A stretch of 64,000 bases of DNA. Origin: Mesobacillus jeotgali. Its GTDB lineage: Bacteria; Bacillota; Bacilli; Bacillales; Cytobacillaceae. The stretch lies in NCBI RefSeq assembly GCF_900166585.1, contig NZ_FVZC01000008.1:620001-684000 (forward strand). The letters are read 5' to 3'. The position numbers and the translations under genes are program-made. Of the stretch, positions 1 to 8,082 are shown piece by piece. The notes beneath the pieces are model-generated. The model made no database searches. It was given only the letters and a program-made list of their open reading frames with translations, and was not told the origin of the DNA. Position 1 is the first letter of the stretch. Each line of letters starts with the position of its first letter.

Positions 1-686
1 ATAAGAAGCCAGAACTGGCGGGTCCGAACCCGGTACCGAAACCTGACGCCCGGCCGCCGAAATCTATTAAACCTGTTCAACAGTTACCAGAGAAGGTGAA
101 TAGGAGTAAGGAAAAGGTTAATCCTGCTATAAAAAAGAAGCAAAAGGCTGGAAAACCTCCTGAACCTGCTATAAAGGAAAAAAGCCAGGCACTAAATCCG
201 ACAAAGCTTAACACTGTTAAGGTTACGAAGGCGTCAAAAGTGCTTCCTCCTAGCCAAAGGATTTACGAGGCAGATGAACACAGCGAAACTTCAGGCGAAA
301 ATGCCAGGCCAGAAAGTTTTACAGAACCCGAAAAGCCTGCAGGTTCAAAAAAGAGACGCACTTCTATGCATTTGGCGGAGGAACTTTTAATAGAGGACGA
401 ACAGGAAACTCCTTCTGATAATAAGAAGAATCCTAGAGTTATTGAGATGGCGAGTAATCCGCCACAACGAACACAATCGCCTGGAGGGCAATCAAACGAT
501 CAAAACAATGCGGGGGCAGGCCCGATAAGTTTTATTGCAGGTTTGTTTGACTGGAATGAATACTTTGGTGGGAATCATGGCCGTATCTATCATTCGTGTC
601 AGGCAGATTACTTTCATCAATGGATCAATGCCCCACCTTCACCACCGCCAAAGGCAGCTCCTTTTTTCTTAACGTTTACTGCTTAA
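1..686 (+). CDS. Proline/lysine-rich hypothetical protein (5' end outside window)
   Basis: The reading frame is open from the first bases of the window, so this is the 3' part of a longer gene; the GTG at 96 is only an internal codon. The visible part is low complexity: Lys, Pro, Glu and Ser rich, with spaced KKP/KPP blocks, no membrane segment and no recognisable domain. The C-terminal 60 residues are different: aromatic and His-containing (GLFDWNEYFGG, CQADYFHQWINAPP) followed by a proline run. This looks like a disordered linker carrying a short conserved tail. I do not recognise the family. The downstream secreted protein starts 33 bases after its stop and may be co-transcribed. Confidence 0.6.
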   Translation, partial: KKPELAGPNPVPKPDARPPKSIKPVQQLPEKVNRSKEKVNPAIKKKQKAGKPPEPAIKEKSQALNPTKLNTVKVTKASKVLPPSQRIYEADEHSETSGENARPESFTEPEKPAGSKKRRTSMHLAEELLIEDEQETPSDNKKNPRVIEMASNPPQRTQSPGGQSNDQNNAGAGPISFIAGLFDWNEYFGGNHGRIYHSCQADYFHQWINAPPSPPPKAAPFFLTFTA

Positions 687-719
687 TTAGCTAAAAAAAC
701 GATAGTAAAAGGGAGCAAA

Positions 720-1859
720 ATGAGAATGAAAAACATAAAGAAACTGGTAAAAACTTTCGTCGCAACCACAGTATTGTCATTTGGTATCATTTCAGGAGGC
801 CATTTCACTGAAGCAGCTGCACCTGACCAAGCAAACAACATGCAGAATCTCCAGGGAATTGAAAAAGCTTCTTCTGTCACTTCGGCAACTCCTAAAAAGG
901 CCGAGCTTACTGTCCAGCCTAAAGAAGAAACAAAGCCGGAGGTAACTGCATCTACAGCAGAAGCCAAACCAGAGGTAACTGCGCCAAAGGCAGAAGCAAA
1001 GCCTGAAGCTGATACCCAGACTGAAACAGCAGAAAAGGCTGTGGATCCTTCACAGTCTAAAAAGGCTGATGCCCAGCTAAAGAAAGAGAATAAAGTCATC
1101 AAATCGCAGGCAGGTCTGCATGCCAGTGAAAATGCTAGAATGCATGCTGCCGAAAACTCAGCCATTTTTGCCAATAGCCCAACGGAAGAAGAGAAAGAAA
1201 CTGAAGTACAGACGGAATATTATTATGGAACTGATTCAGCTACCGCAATTCCGAATCCTTCGGGGGATGATTTTTACCTCGGGAAGTTGGGATATGGCAG
1301 CGTGGTTCAATTTGATGCAAGCACAGGCAGTGGGAAATTCTTCAGCAGTGCCAGAGCAGAGGATGCTACATATGTTTACGGTTACTGGTTTTTAACTGGA
1401 ATCCAACAAGCTCCGGCAGGTATCTCTGCGAGTGAGTGGGGAGTGCAGCAGGCTAAATTGGCACTGGAAACCTATGAGGCTATGAAAAGTGTCTATGGCT
1501 CGAAAGTAAGACCTGTTATCTTTATTGATGTAGAACCGGCTTCAACTGGTACGAAGGAGTATGACTATGCAAACAATCAGGCGATCTATACCGCTTTTGT
1601 CAATTATCTGAATCAATATGAAGAAGGCGTTAAGCCTGGTACCTATTCCTCAAAATGGAGCTGGGAAGTTTCAATGGGAGAATTTTCACCAAGCACGCCG
1701 GGAGCTTACTGGGTGGCCTATTACCCTGGGGACATTCCTGAAGATTTAACAATCAGCAATCCTGATTGGGGCAATTTCCCGGGAACAACCGAGAAGGCGC
1801 AAATTTGGCAGTATTATGGCGGGGAAAATGACTATAATGTAGCGTGGAAGCTTCCTTAA
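720..1859 (+). CDS. Secreted GH25-like (TIM-barrel) protein
   Basis: The protein has 379 residues. The N-terminus is a Sec signal peptide (basic start, hydrophobic residues 12-30, cleavage likely near EAAA). Residues 40-150 form a disordered Lys/Glu/Pro/Ala linker with repeats of the type KPEVTA. Residues about 165-379 resemble the lysozyme-like glycoside hydrolase fold of GH25 or DUF1906 proteins: VVQFDAS at the start, FIDVEPAS with adjacent acidic residues in the expected catalytic strand, PGTYSSKWSWE, and a closing AQIWQYYGG strand with NDYNVA. An extracellular cell-wall hydrolase or a non-catalytic relative is the likely role. The SD is GGGAGC before ATG 720, and a strong hairpin terminator follows. 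The fold assignment is by motif only. Confidence 0.65.
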   Translation: MRMKNIKKLVKTFVATTVLSFGIISGGHFTEAAAPDQANNMQNLQGIEKASSVTSATPKKAELTVQPKEETKPEVTASTAEAKPEVTAPKAEAKPEADTQTETAEKAVDPSQSKKADAQLKKENKVIKSQAGLHASENARMHAAENSAIFANSPTEEEKETEVQTEYYYGTDSATAIPNPSGDDFYLGKLGYGSVVQFDASTGSGKFFSSARAEDATYVYGYWFLTGIQQAPAGISASEWGVQQAKLALETYEAMKSVYGSKVRPVIFIDVEPASTGTKEYDYANNQAIYTAFVNYLNQYEEGVKPGTYSSKWSWEVSMGEFSPSTPGAYWVAYYPGDIPEDLTISNPDWGNFPGTTEKAQIWQYYGGENDYNVAWKLP

Positions 1860-1878
1860 GATCTATAAAACATAACTC

Positions 1879-1917
1879 AAAGCTTGACTATCCCTAAATG
1901 GATAGTCAGGCTTTTTT
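1879..1917 (+). terminator. Intrinsic terminator after the GH25-like gene
   Basis: An 8-bp perfect stem GACTATCC/GGATAGTC (1886-1893 with 1900-1907), extended by AAGC/GCTT-type pairs, is followed by a run of six T. Confidence 0.85.
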
Positions 1918-2068
1918 GCAGTTTTGCCTTGGGAGCAAGCTTTTTCAGGGAGATACCATGGAGAACGAACAACTTTTATCATTTTATTTTATGTATCCCA
2001 TGACAGACACAAGGGTCATATTTTTTCTATATATTAAAAGATAATATTTTTGAATCGAGGTATGTTGA

Positions 2069-2506
2069 ATGGGTATCAGAAGAGCGACTCAAACAGAGGC
2101 AATGCATATTATTCAGCTGTCCGGTAAAGTCATGAAAGAGAGCTCCATGGGGTATGCGGAAAACAGTGCGCAAAATGCTTACAATCTTTTTATGCCAGTC
2201 CTTCAAAAAGGAGGCTATTTTCTAATCGATGTAGAAAATAACCTGCTGAAGGGATGGATTATGTTGGCTACGGACTATAATACTGTGAAGGATCAGGTAA
2301 TGGGGGCCCTGGTTAGTGTATATGTTTTTCCCAAATACAGAAAATCTGGTGTTGCCAGGGACCTTACAATAGCGGCCATTAATCAGTTTAAGGCGATGGG
2401 TTTCAGGACGATCCAGCTAAACGTCTTTCAGGGGAACCCCTCCAGAATCCTTTGTGAAAATTTAGGTTTCAAACCTGTTTCAACTGTGATGGAGTTGAAT
2501 ATTTAA
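2069..2506 (+). CDS. GNAT-family N-acetyltransferase
   Basis: The protein has 145 residues, the size of a single GNAT domain. The acetyl-CoA-binding motif A is visible: VSVYVFPKYRKSGVARDL at about 90-107, a slightly divergent Q/RxxGxG/A loop. It is followed by the helix and strand pattern FKAMGFRTIQLNVF and the closing motif B NPSRILCENLGFKPV. It would transfer an acetyl group from acetyl-CoA to an amine; the substrate cannot be told. The start ATG 2069 follows GAGGTATG. It stands alone between a terminator and a convergent-looking spacer. Confidence 0.85.
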   Translation: MGIRRATQTEAMHIIQLSGKVMKESSMGYAENSAQNAYNLFMPVLQKGGYFLIDVENNLLKGWIMLATDYNTVKDQVMGALVSVYVFPKYRKSGVARDLTIAAINQFKAMGFRTIQLNVFQGNPSRILCENLGFKPVSTVMELNI

Positions 2507-2659
2507 TCCACTAAGCCGCTTAAGTAAAAATAAACCTCCTTCTTTCATCAGGATTGGGTTACTCAATTTTTTTGGGTACGAACAGAAGGCTGCGTATACT
2601 GGGCCCAGACAAAATTGATGGAACATGCATAAACATAGGAGAAGAGGAGGTTCTTAAAT

Positions 2660-3073
2660 ATGTATCCATATATGAATGGTTATCAACGACATGATTATAG
2701 ATTTGGCGCTGGTTTTGGCTGGTTGCCGTTTTTAGGCGGATTAGCGGGTGGATTTCTTGGCGGAGCCCTGGCAGCTCCCCGTCCACTGCCACCCCCTCCG
2801 CCGCCTTTTGGTTTTCCTGGACCAGGCTTTCCAGGAGGACCTTATCTTCCCCCTGGAGGTTATCCTGGAGCAGGTTTTGGCGGTTACCCAGGCGGCAGTT
2901 TAGGTGGTTATCCAGGAGTGGGTGCACCAGGCTTTCCAGGTTCAGGCTACCCAATAGCACCAGGCGGAGCTGGGTATCAGGAAGATGGCTATCCATTTTA
3001 CGGTTACACCGGTTTAGATTCATTCGGTTCAGGTTACCCTGCAGGTGACAATAAAGCACAACCTAAATATTAA
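2660..3073 (+). CDS. Glycine/proline-rich small protein
   Basis: The protein has 137 residues. It starts MYPYMNGYQRHDYRFG, followed by a hydrophobic Gly-rich stretch (FLGGLAGGFLGGALAAP, residues 22-42) and a Pro/Gly/Tyr repeat region of GGYPG, PGFPG and GYPGAG units. The pattern GGLAGGxLGxAL followed by Tyr/Pro repeats is shared with the protein at 20609-20890, so the two may be distant paralogs. Such proteins in Bacillus are often surface or spore-coat associated, but that is an inference. The SD GAGGAGG lies 10 bases before ATG 2660. No enzymatic motif is visible. Confidence 0.7.
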   Translation: MYPYMNGYQRHDYRFGAGFGWLPFLGGLAGGFLGGALAAPRPLPPPPPPFGFPGPGFPGGPYLPPGGYPGAGFGGYPGGSLGGYPGVGAPGFPGSGYPIAPGGAGYQEDGYPFYGYTGLDSFGSGYPAGDNKAQPKY

Positions 3074-3081
3074 CGTGTGAA

Positions 3082-3106
3082 AAAGGCCTCTATGGAGGTC
3101 TTTTTT
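3082..3106 (+). terminator. Terminator after the Gly/Pro-rich gene
   Basis: The stem AAGGCCTC/GGAGGTCTT, with one G-T pair and a TAT loop, is followed by six T. Confidence 0.75.
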
Positions 3107-3226
3107 CATTTTCAGTCATTTCAATCCGCAACATGCTTCTTTTCATAATCCATGCAATACTGCTGGGAAACATGAATAGATATAGGCATGGCGGTAAAAA
3201 AGCAATAAGAGTCAGGAGTGAGGGGC

Positions 3227-4663
3227 ATGCCTGCAATCAATGGAGCGCAGCTTAAAGAAAGAATCCGCAATTTAAACAGCAATATTTGGTTTGATGGCCA
3301 TAAAGTCACGGGAGACATAACAGCTCATCCTGCCTTTAAGGGAGTAATCAGCAGTAAGGCGCGTTTATATGATTTTCAGCTGGAAAAGGAAAAATTGGAG
3401 CTTATGACATATCGTTCTCCATCGACTGGTGACCGCGTTGGCAGGTCTTTTCAACACCCCATCAAAAAAGAGGACCTGGAAATTAGGAGACTTGCCACCC
3501 AGGAGTGGGCAAAGCTGACAGGGGGAATGATGGGCAGGACGCCTGATTACATGAATACAGCTTTAATGGCTCTTAGTGCCTCTGCACATTTCTTTGAAGG
3601 AAAAAACAAATTAGGGCTAAATATAAAATCCATTTATGAAAATGCACGAGAAAATGACCTCACCCTCTCTCATACTTACGTTACCCCGCAGGTAAACCGT
3701 TCGCTTGGGTATCTTGAAGATAAAGCTCAGCCTATTTCCGCTCGGGCAGTCAAGGAGTCCTCCGAAGGAATTTTCATAAAGGGTGCGCGACTACTGGCCA
3801 CGCAGGGAGGGATCACGGATGAGCTGATGGTTTTGCCGGCTGGCGGGAAATTCATTGAAGAGGATTATGTTTACGCCTTTTCGATCCCGAGCAGCGCTGA
3901 AAATCTAAAGTTCGTCAGCCGGGAATCCTTCGTTTATAATGAATCCCATTTTGACCATCCGCTTGGATCCAGATTTGAAGAAATGGATACAATTGTGATT
4001 TTCGATAACACCTTTGTGCCTTGGGAAAGGGTATTCCTATATAAAGATATAAATGCAGCCATCCAATTGTTTAACGAAACAAATTTTAATTCTTTTTTAT
4101 ATCATCAAGCCTTATCCAGGCAGTTAACCAAATCCCAGTTCTTCCTGGGAACTGCCCAATTAATTACGGAAATGATCGGTATTGGTGAATACCATCATGT
4201 AAAAGAAAAAATCAGTGAAATTATCTGCGGTGTCGAACTGCTGAAGGGACTTCTTCTGTCATCAGAAATGCAGGCGGAACAAAATAAAGCTGGACTGATG
4301 GTGCCCGATGCGAACCCTCTCTCTGCGGCCAGTCTCATGTTCCCGAAGCTATACCCAAGGTTTGTTGAAATCCTCCAAATACTGGGCGCAAGCGGAACCA
4401 TCACTATCCCGACAAGCAATGACTTTAATTCTGAGGTAAGGACTGACCTTGATTTGTATCTGCAGGGAGCTGATGCCGGAGCTGAAGAAAGGGTTCAACT
4501 GTTCAGATTAGTGTGGGATATGTGCTCGAGTGCCTTTGCAGGAAGAGAAACAATCTACGAGCGGTTCTTCTTCGGTGATCCGGCCAGGCTTTCTGTCGGG
4601 CTTTATAACAAGTACGATAAAACTCCATACATGGTAATGGTGAATGACTTATTGAACAGTTAG
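3227..4663 (+). CDS. hpaB: 4-hydroxyphenylacetate 3-monooxygenase-type flavin hydroxylase (HpaB/YoaI family)
   Basis: The protein has 478 residues, full length for the oxygenase component of two-component FADH2-dependent aromatic hydroxylases. Typical blocks are the N-terminal FDGHKVTGDITAHPAFKG, YRSPSTGDRVGRSF, the MMGRTPDYMNTALMAL flavin-binding segment, THTYVTPQVNRS-like SHTYVTPQVNRS, and the C-terminal FAGRETIYERFFFGDPARL. It would hydroxylate a phenolic ring (4-hydroxyphenylacetate or a relative) using reduced flavin from a separate reductase, which is not adjacent here. I chose ATG 3227 because AGGAG at 3214-3218 sits 8 bases upstream; the earlier GTG 3218 lacks an SD. The gene stands alone, so the substrate is open. 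Confidence 0.9.
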   Translation: MPAINGAQLKERIRNLNSNIWFDGHKVTGDITAHPAFKGVISSKARLYDFQLEKEKLELMTYRSPSTGDRVGRSFQHPIKKEDLEIRRLATQEWAKLTGGMMGRTPDYMNTALMALSASAHFFEGKNKLGLNIKSIYENARENDLTLSHTYVTPQVNRSLGYLEDKAQPISARAVKESSEGIFIKGARLLATQGGITDELMVLPAGGKFIEEDYVYAFSIPSSAENLKFVSRESFVYNESHFDHPLGSRFEEMDTIVIFDNTFVPWERVFLYKDINAAIQLFNETNFNSFLYHQALSRQLTKSQFFLGTAQLITEMIGIGEYHHVKEKISEIICGVELLKGLLLSSEMQAEQNKAGLMVPDANPLSAASLMFPKLYPRFVEILQILGASGTITIPTSNDFNSEVRTDLDLYLQGADAGAEERVQLFRLVWDMCSSAFAGRETIYERFFFGDPARLSVGLYNKYDKTPYMVMVNDLLNS

Positions 4664-4963
4664 CTTGTCATTAAATATGTACGGTTTACACATAGGAAAC
4701 AATGGGGTTTTCAGAGAATCTCCTCAACCGCAGTATGAAGAAGCTGGGGGAATTTCTTAACGGGTCCCGTTTTGCAGGAGAAAACTCGAATTAACCTTGT
4801 ATTTAACATATTAAATCGTACAAAAAAAGGTAGCTAATTAGCTGCCTTTTTCTTATGGTTTTTGTACTGTTTTTTTATTTGTCTTTATTCAGCATAAGCA
4901 CCCTATAGTTTAAGTGCACTTTTTCACAAAGTTAGTTTTTCAGGAATGGTTCCCTATGTGTTC
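4664..4963. other. Intergenic region
   Basis: About 300 bases without a convincing gene. A 27-codon frame around 4677 lacks an SD. The only clear element is the terminator at 4822-4852. The AT-rich cassette-like island begins at the right edge. Confidence 0.6.
4822..4852 (+). terminator. Terminator downstream of hpaB
   Basis: The stem GGTAGC/GCTGCC (one G-T pair) is flanked by A and T tracts, so it could work on both strands. It lies 160 bases after the hpaB stop. Confidence 0.7.
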
Positions 4964-5020
4964 AATAAGAGTTTGAACAAAAAAGGGCGGTAATCCTGAT
5001 TGGATCAATCCACCCCTATG
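4964..5020. repeat. Cassette repeat copy R1 (right half only)
   Basis: It matches the right half of the repeat seen at 8001-8060, 8616-8680, 9186-9259 and 9924-9990: an AATAAG start, an AACAAAAAAGGG block, then the imperfect hairpin GGGCGGTAATCC / GGATCAATCCACCC. It lies directly at the 3' end of the methyltransferase. Read on the minus strand it is a hairpin followed by a T-rich stretch, so it could also terminate transcription. Confidence 0.75.
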
Positions 5021-5028
5021 GTTAATCA

Positions 5029-5817
5029 TTACAAAATTTCTTTACGTCCAATATATAAAAAATGTTGGCTTGTACCAATTAGATTTTCATCAGTGCTTAG
5101 ATGATAACCTATTTCTATCCACTTTCTGTACTCACTTTCATTTAATAAATTTATTTCTTTTTCCTTACACCCTAAAATATTTTCAATTCCTGCAAATATT
5201 AACTCCTTCAACCCATAGCTTTTCATAAATTCTTTAGCTTCTTTAGGATTGATGAAATAAGCCGTTGTAAAGCCTTTTCCATCCTTATTTTCTCCATCCT
5301 GCAAATATCCAAGTAACCCTTGAACCGATTCGATGGGATATAAGTTCAATAATGAATCTTGAAGTGGAGCATATACGGAAATAAACGAAGCAATGATAAT
5401 CCCATCTGGCTTCAATAGTTTTAATGCCCCTTCAACAGCTTTTCTCCTATCAGCTTCCTCGGTCAGATGATATAACGGTCCCATTAGAAGAATGACATCG
5501 AAATGATGCTGAAACTCCTCCAATTCTAACGCATTCCCGTGTATATAACCCTCTAAGGCAATACCTTTTTCAAACGATTTTCTTTTTGCAACTTCAATAT
5601 TTTTACTTGATAAATCTAAAAGAGTTACTTTATGACCTCTTTCTGCTAAATACATAGCATACCTACCTGGACCGCCACCAATATCGAAAATTTCCAAATT
5701 ATCTCCTTTGATAAAGTCATCAAGATACCGTTTGGTTATGTCAAACTCAATTTTATGACGCTGTAACCTTTCCCATTCGTCGTAAGCATTATCGTACCAA
5801 GCCTGGATTTCATTCAT
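5029..5817 (-). CDS. Class I SAM-dependent methyltransferase
   Basis: The protein has 262 residues. Motif I is clear at residues 58-68 (IFDIGGGPGRY), followed by motif II acidic LLDLSSKNIEVAK, and DVILLMGPLYHLTEEADR as motif IV/V. These fit a Rossmann-fold small-molecule methyltransferase of the Methyltransf_25/11 type. The acceptor cannot be told. The SD AAGGAGCAGG precedes ATG 5817. It is the first of five minus-strand genes separated by copies of one hairpin repeat. AT content is clearly higher than in the neighbouring hpaB, consistent with an acquired gene. Confidence 0.88.
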   Translation of the reverse strand: MNEIQAWYDNAYDEWERLQRHKIEFDITKRYLDDFIKGDNLEIFDIGGGPGRYAMYLAERGHKVTLLDLSSKNIEVAKRKSFEKGIALEGYIHGNALELEEFQHHFDVILLMGPLYHLTEEADRRKAVEGALKLLKPDGIIIASFISVYAPLQDSLLNLYPIESVQGLLGYLQDGENKDGKGFTTAYFINPKEAKEFMKSYGLKELIFAGIENILGCKEKEINLLNESEYRKWIEIGYHLSTDENLIGTSQHFLYIGRKEIL

Positions 5818-5922
5818 ATTCCTGCTCCTTCCAAAAGGAAATAATTAAACAAATTATAATCCTGTAGGAGTGGAAATATTAATAAAATTATGTCTCTTTT
5901 CTTACATTTGCTATTCAACTAT

Positions 5923-5936
5923 CCTGCTTCGTTAGT
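5923..5936. repeat. Cassette repeat copy R2 (left core only)
   Basis: The block CCTGCTTCGTTAGT is identical in sequence to the left edge of the repeat family. The usual hairpin half is missing or too diverged to recognise; the downstream gene ends 24 bases later. Confidence 0.55.
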
Positions 5937-5959
5937 ACAACAACCACTATGCAGAATCA

Positions 5960-6331
5960 TTAAGAAAAATTCCATTCGTCCTTTTTGTTTTTATCAGGTG
6001 GTTTTATAAACACATTCTCTCCAGGTTCAAATCCTTCTGGCTCCCAATCGTGATCCTCATAATTTTCTTGTTCAAATAAGTTACGTAAGAAGAGTATTGC
6101 TTCTTCCCAAGTCGTAAAAACCTGAAAAGAATAAGGTGGTTGACCTTCGTCATTCCAAACTGCCCAACTCCTATTGGGTAACTCCGTTGCATTCCATTGG
6201 GCATCTTCAGGAATACGGAAAATAAAAAAAGTGTTATAATAAGCTGCCGTCCAGTCTTGGAAGCCCATTTCCAAAGCAAATTCATCATATTTTTTAAAGA
6301 TTAATCCCCTAAAGAACTTTTTAATTTTCAT
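5960..6331 (-). CDS. Hypothetical protein in the cassette-like array
   Basis: The protein has 123 residues: basic N-terminus (MKIKKFFRGLIFKKYDEFAL), Trp-rich middle (DWTAAYYNTFFIF, SWAVWNDEGQPP) and acidic C-terminus with a DWEPEGFEPG stretch. There is no signal peptide or membrane segment. I do not recognise the family. ATG 6331 has GAGGTG 9 bases upstream, which supports a real gene. The repeat core that follows on its 5' side is interrupted by the IS110 element at 6376, which lies only about 45 bases from the start codon and may have replaced its promoter. Confidence 0.7.
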   Translation of the reverse strand: MKIKKFFRGLIFKKYDEFALEMGFQDWTAAYYNTFFIFRIPEDAQWNATELPNRSWAVWNDEGQPPYSFQVFTTWEEAILFLRNLFEQENYEDHDWEPEGFEPGENVFIKPPDKNKKDEWNFS

Positions 6332-6361
6332 CTATGAACACCTCATACCTTGTTCAACTAA

Positions 6362-6375
6362 CCTGCTTCGTTCGT
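6362..6375. repeat. Cassette repeat copy R3, left half (split by the IS)
   Basis: CCTGCTTCGTTCGT matches the left core of copy R5 exactly (9186-9199). The expected continuation is absent here but present at 8001, after the IS. Confidence 0.75.
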
Positions 6376-6626
6376 ATTATAAGGTCATCCAGATATGCAA
6401 ATATTTCTGGTTGACCTTTTTTTATATGGTCTTATTATAACGGTAGCCGGGGTAAAACGTAACTGCCCGTGGGACTTGGATCCCGTCAACAAAACAGTTT
6501 GCCCCCTACTTGTAGAAACATGATTGAGGCTGGTTGGGACATAGATCTCGTATAACAAGCGAAGCTGTGACACTGCAAGGAGAATAAGGGGTACCGGCAA
6601 AATAAAAGATTAGGAGATGGTTATGA
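6376..6626 (+). ncRNA. Candidate IS110 bridge RNA region (left-end non-coding)
   Basis: IS110-group elements encode a structured guide RNA in the non-coding left end, upstream of the transposase. This 251-base segment fits in place and size. It opens with a strong hairpin (AAGGTCA-CCAGA / TCTGG-TGACCTT, 6381-6418) and holds further short complementary blocks. A loop-like stretch at 6554-6565 contains AACAAGC, complementary to GCTTGTT at the IS right end, overlapping GCGAAGC, whose last six bases are complementary to GCTTCG in the target repeat. These pairings are only 6-7 bases long, so the assignment is an inference from position and family. Confidence 0.45.
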
Positions 6627-7862
6627 ATGAATCCAGTCGTTGGTCTGGATATTTCTAAGGGGGAAAGTCAGGTTCAAGCTTTTGTCGATAAAGGCAAACC
6701 ATTCCGTAAGAGCTTTAAAGTAGCTCATACACTTCAGGGTCTTGATTTACTTGGAGAGTTTTTAGAGGTAGTACAAAAAGAATCCGGTCTAAAACCTCCA
6801 GTTATTCTTGAAGCTACTGGACACTATCAAACACCCGTTGTTCATTATCTAGAGGAACGTGGGTATTTATTAATTATTATTAACCCTTTAATTTCCTACA
6901 AGGCGAAAAGTTCAAGTTTAAGGAAAGTAAAGACAGATGCCGTTGATGCTTACCACCTCTGCGAGTTGTTTTACAAGGAGGAGTTAGAGCCGTATAAAAA
7001 GCGAGGAGTTCAGCTTTTAAACCTTCGTAATCTTACAAGACAACACGAAAATATTACAGGAGTCATGATTCAGACAAAGCTGCAGTTCCAGGCTATTCTA
7101 GATCAAGTATTCCCTGAATATCGGGGAGTGTTCGGTGATTTATACTCTGTGGTATCACTCTTAACGTTAAAGGAGTTTCCGTCATCTGAAGACATAGTAA
7201 AGGCTAGTGATGAAGTACTCTCAAATAGAATTAAGGAATTATGTAAAAGTCGCTCAATCAGATGGGCCAATGAAAAAGCGTTACAACTAAAAGAGGCGGC
7301 AGCTCGCAATCCCTTTGAAAAGACAGTCTATCAGAGTCATATTTTAAGCTTAGGTATGTATATTAATATTATTCTTCAATACAAAGAGCATCTATCCACA
7401 TTGGAGTCTGAGATAGATGCCCTCGCTAAAGAAGTTGAAGAATATAATATTATCAAATCTATCCCTGGTATCGGTGAAAAGATCGCGGCAACGATCATTT
7501 CTGAAATTGGGGAGATAGATCGATTTACTGATCCTAAAAAGCTCGTGGCTTTCGCTGGAGTAGACCCTAGTGTTTTCGAATCTGGCAAGTTTACTGCCAC
7601 CAAGAATCGAATCACAAAAAGGGGATCCAGCAGGCTTCGTCACGCCTTATATATGGCTGTTAGATGTGCCATACGCGATTGTCGCAAACAGAAAACGACG
7701 GATGAAATCATTCCCCGAAACAAACGAATGCGTGAGTTTTACGACAAGAAGCGTGAAGAAGGAAAGCCTTTTAAGGTAGCAGTGATTGCTTGTGTAAATA
7801 AGCTTTTACATTGGATTTTTGCCCTATTAAAAAATAGAACCACTTTCCAAGATATTGCTTAG
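6627..7862 (+). CDS. IS110-family transposase
   Basis: The protein has 411 residues. The N-terminal DEDD/RuvC-like domain is clear: GLDISKGES (Asp 8), ILEATGHYQ (Glu about 62) and VKTDAVDAYHL (two Asp near 105). The C-terminal Transposase_20 domain has the helix-hairpin-helix IPGIGEKIAATIISEIG, the LVAFAGVDPSVFESG block and the conserved Ser in TKRGSSRLRHALY. Length and motif order are those of an intact enzyme, with no frameshift or stop. It would excise and insert the element through a circular intermediate, directed by its guide RNA. AGGAG precedes the start. Intactness suggests a fairly recent arrival. Confidence 0.93.
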   Translation: MNPVVGLDISKGESQVQAFVDKGKPFRKSFKVAHTLQGLDLLGEFLEVVQKESGLKPPVILEATGHYQTPVVHYLEERGYLLIIINPLISYKAKSSSLRKVKTDAVDAYHLCELFYKEELEPYKKRGVQLLNLRNLTRQHENITGVMIQTKLQFQAILDQVFPEYRGVFGDLYSVVSLLTLKEFPSSEDIVKASDEVLSNRIKELCKSRSIRWANEKALQLKEAAARNPFEKTVYQSHILSLGMYINIILQYKEHLSTLESEIDALAKEVEEYNIIKSIPGIGEKIAATIISEIGEIDRFTDPKKLVAFAGVDPSVFESGKFTATKNRITKRGSSRLRHALYMAVRCAIRDCRKQKTTDEIIPRNKRMREFYDKKREEGKPFKVAVIACVNKLLHWIFALLKNRTTFQDIA

Positions 7863-8000
7863 AAGCAACATCTAACTAAATAACGAAAAACCTTCCAATT
7901 CACAGAATATGAAGGTTATTTGGTATACCCTTTTTTAGTATATCACGGTTGAATTTTAGATTTTAATGAAAAATATTGACAAACTATTAGCTTGTTTTGT

Positions 8001-8060
8001 TTAATAAGGAATTCAATAAAAAAGGTGCTTAATCCTTCCTGGATCAACGCACCCGTTAGT
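8001..8060. repeat. Cassette repeat copy R3, right half
   Basis: AATAAGGAATTCAATAAAA, then the hairpin GGTGCTTAATCC-TTCCT-GGATCAACGCACC and the closing GTTAGT. This is the best-preserved right half of the family. It lies immediately at the 3' end of the CBO0543 gene on the minus strand. Confidence 0.8.
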
Positions 8061-8082
8061 TCAAGAATAAATCGGGACTTTA

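Larger units (their letters stand above)
6376..8000 (+). mobile_element. IS110-family insertion sequence inside a cassette repeat
   Basis: About 1.6 kb. It is bounded by the two halves of one repeat copy: joining 6362-6375 to 8001-8060 rebuilds a copy very close to R5. It contains one IS110-type transposase and a 251-base non-coding left end with strong secondary structure. There are no long terminal inverted repeats and no obvious target duplication, as expected for this family. The right end AGCTTGTTTTGT (7989-8000) resembles the left target TGCTTCGTTCGT at 9 of 12 positions, so the exact cut point within these bases is uncertain. A weak hairpin (AACCTTC/GAAGGTT, 7889-7917) follows the transposase gene. 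Confidence 0.8.

Noticed and set aside
683..1174. Minus-strand 163-codon frame
   Set aside because: It is the antisense shadow of the secreted GH25-like gene, without an SD.
4677..4760. 27-codon frame after hpaB
   Set aside because: No SD and too short to judge.
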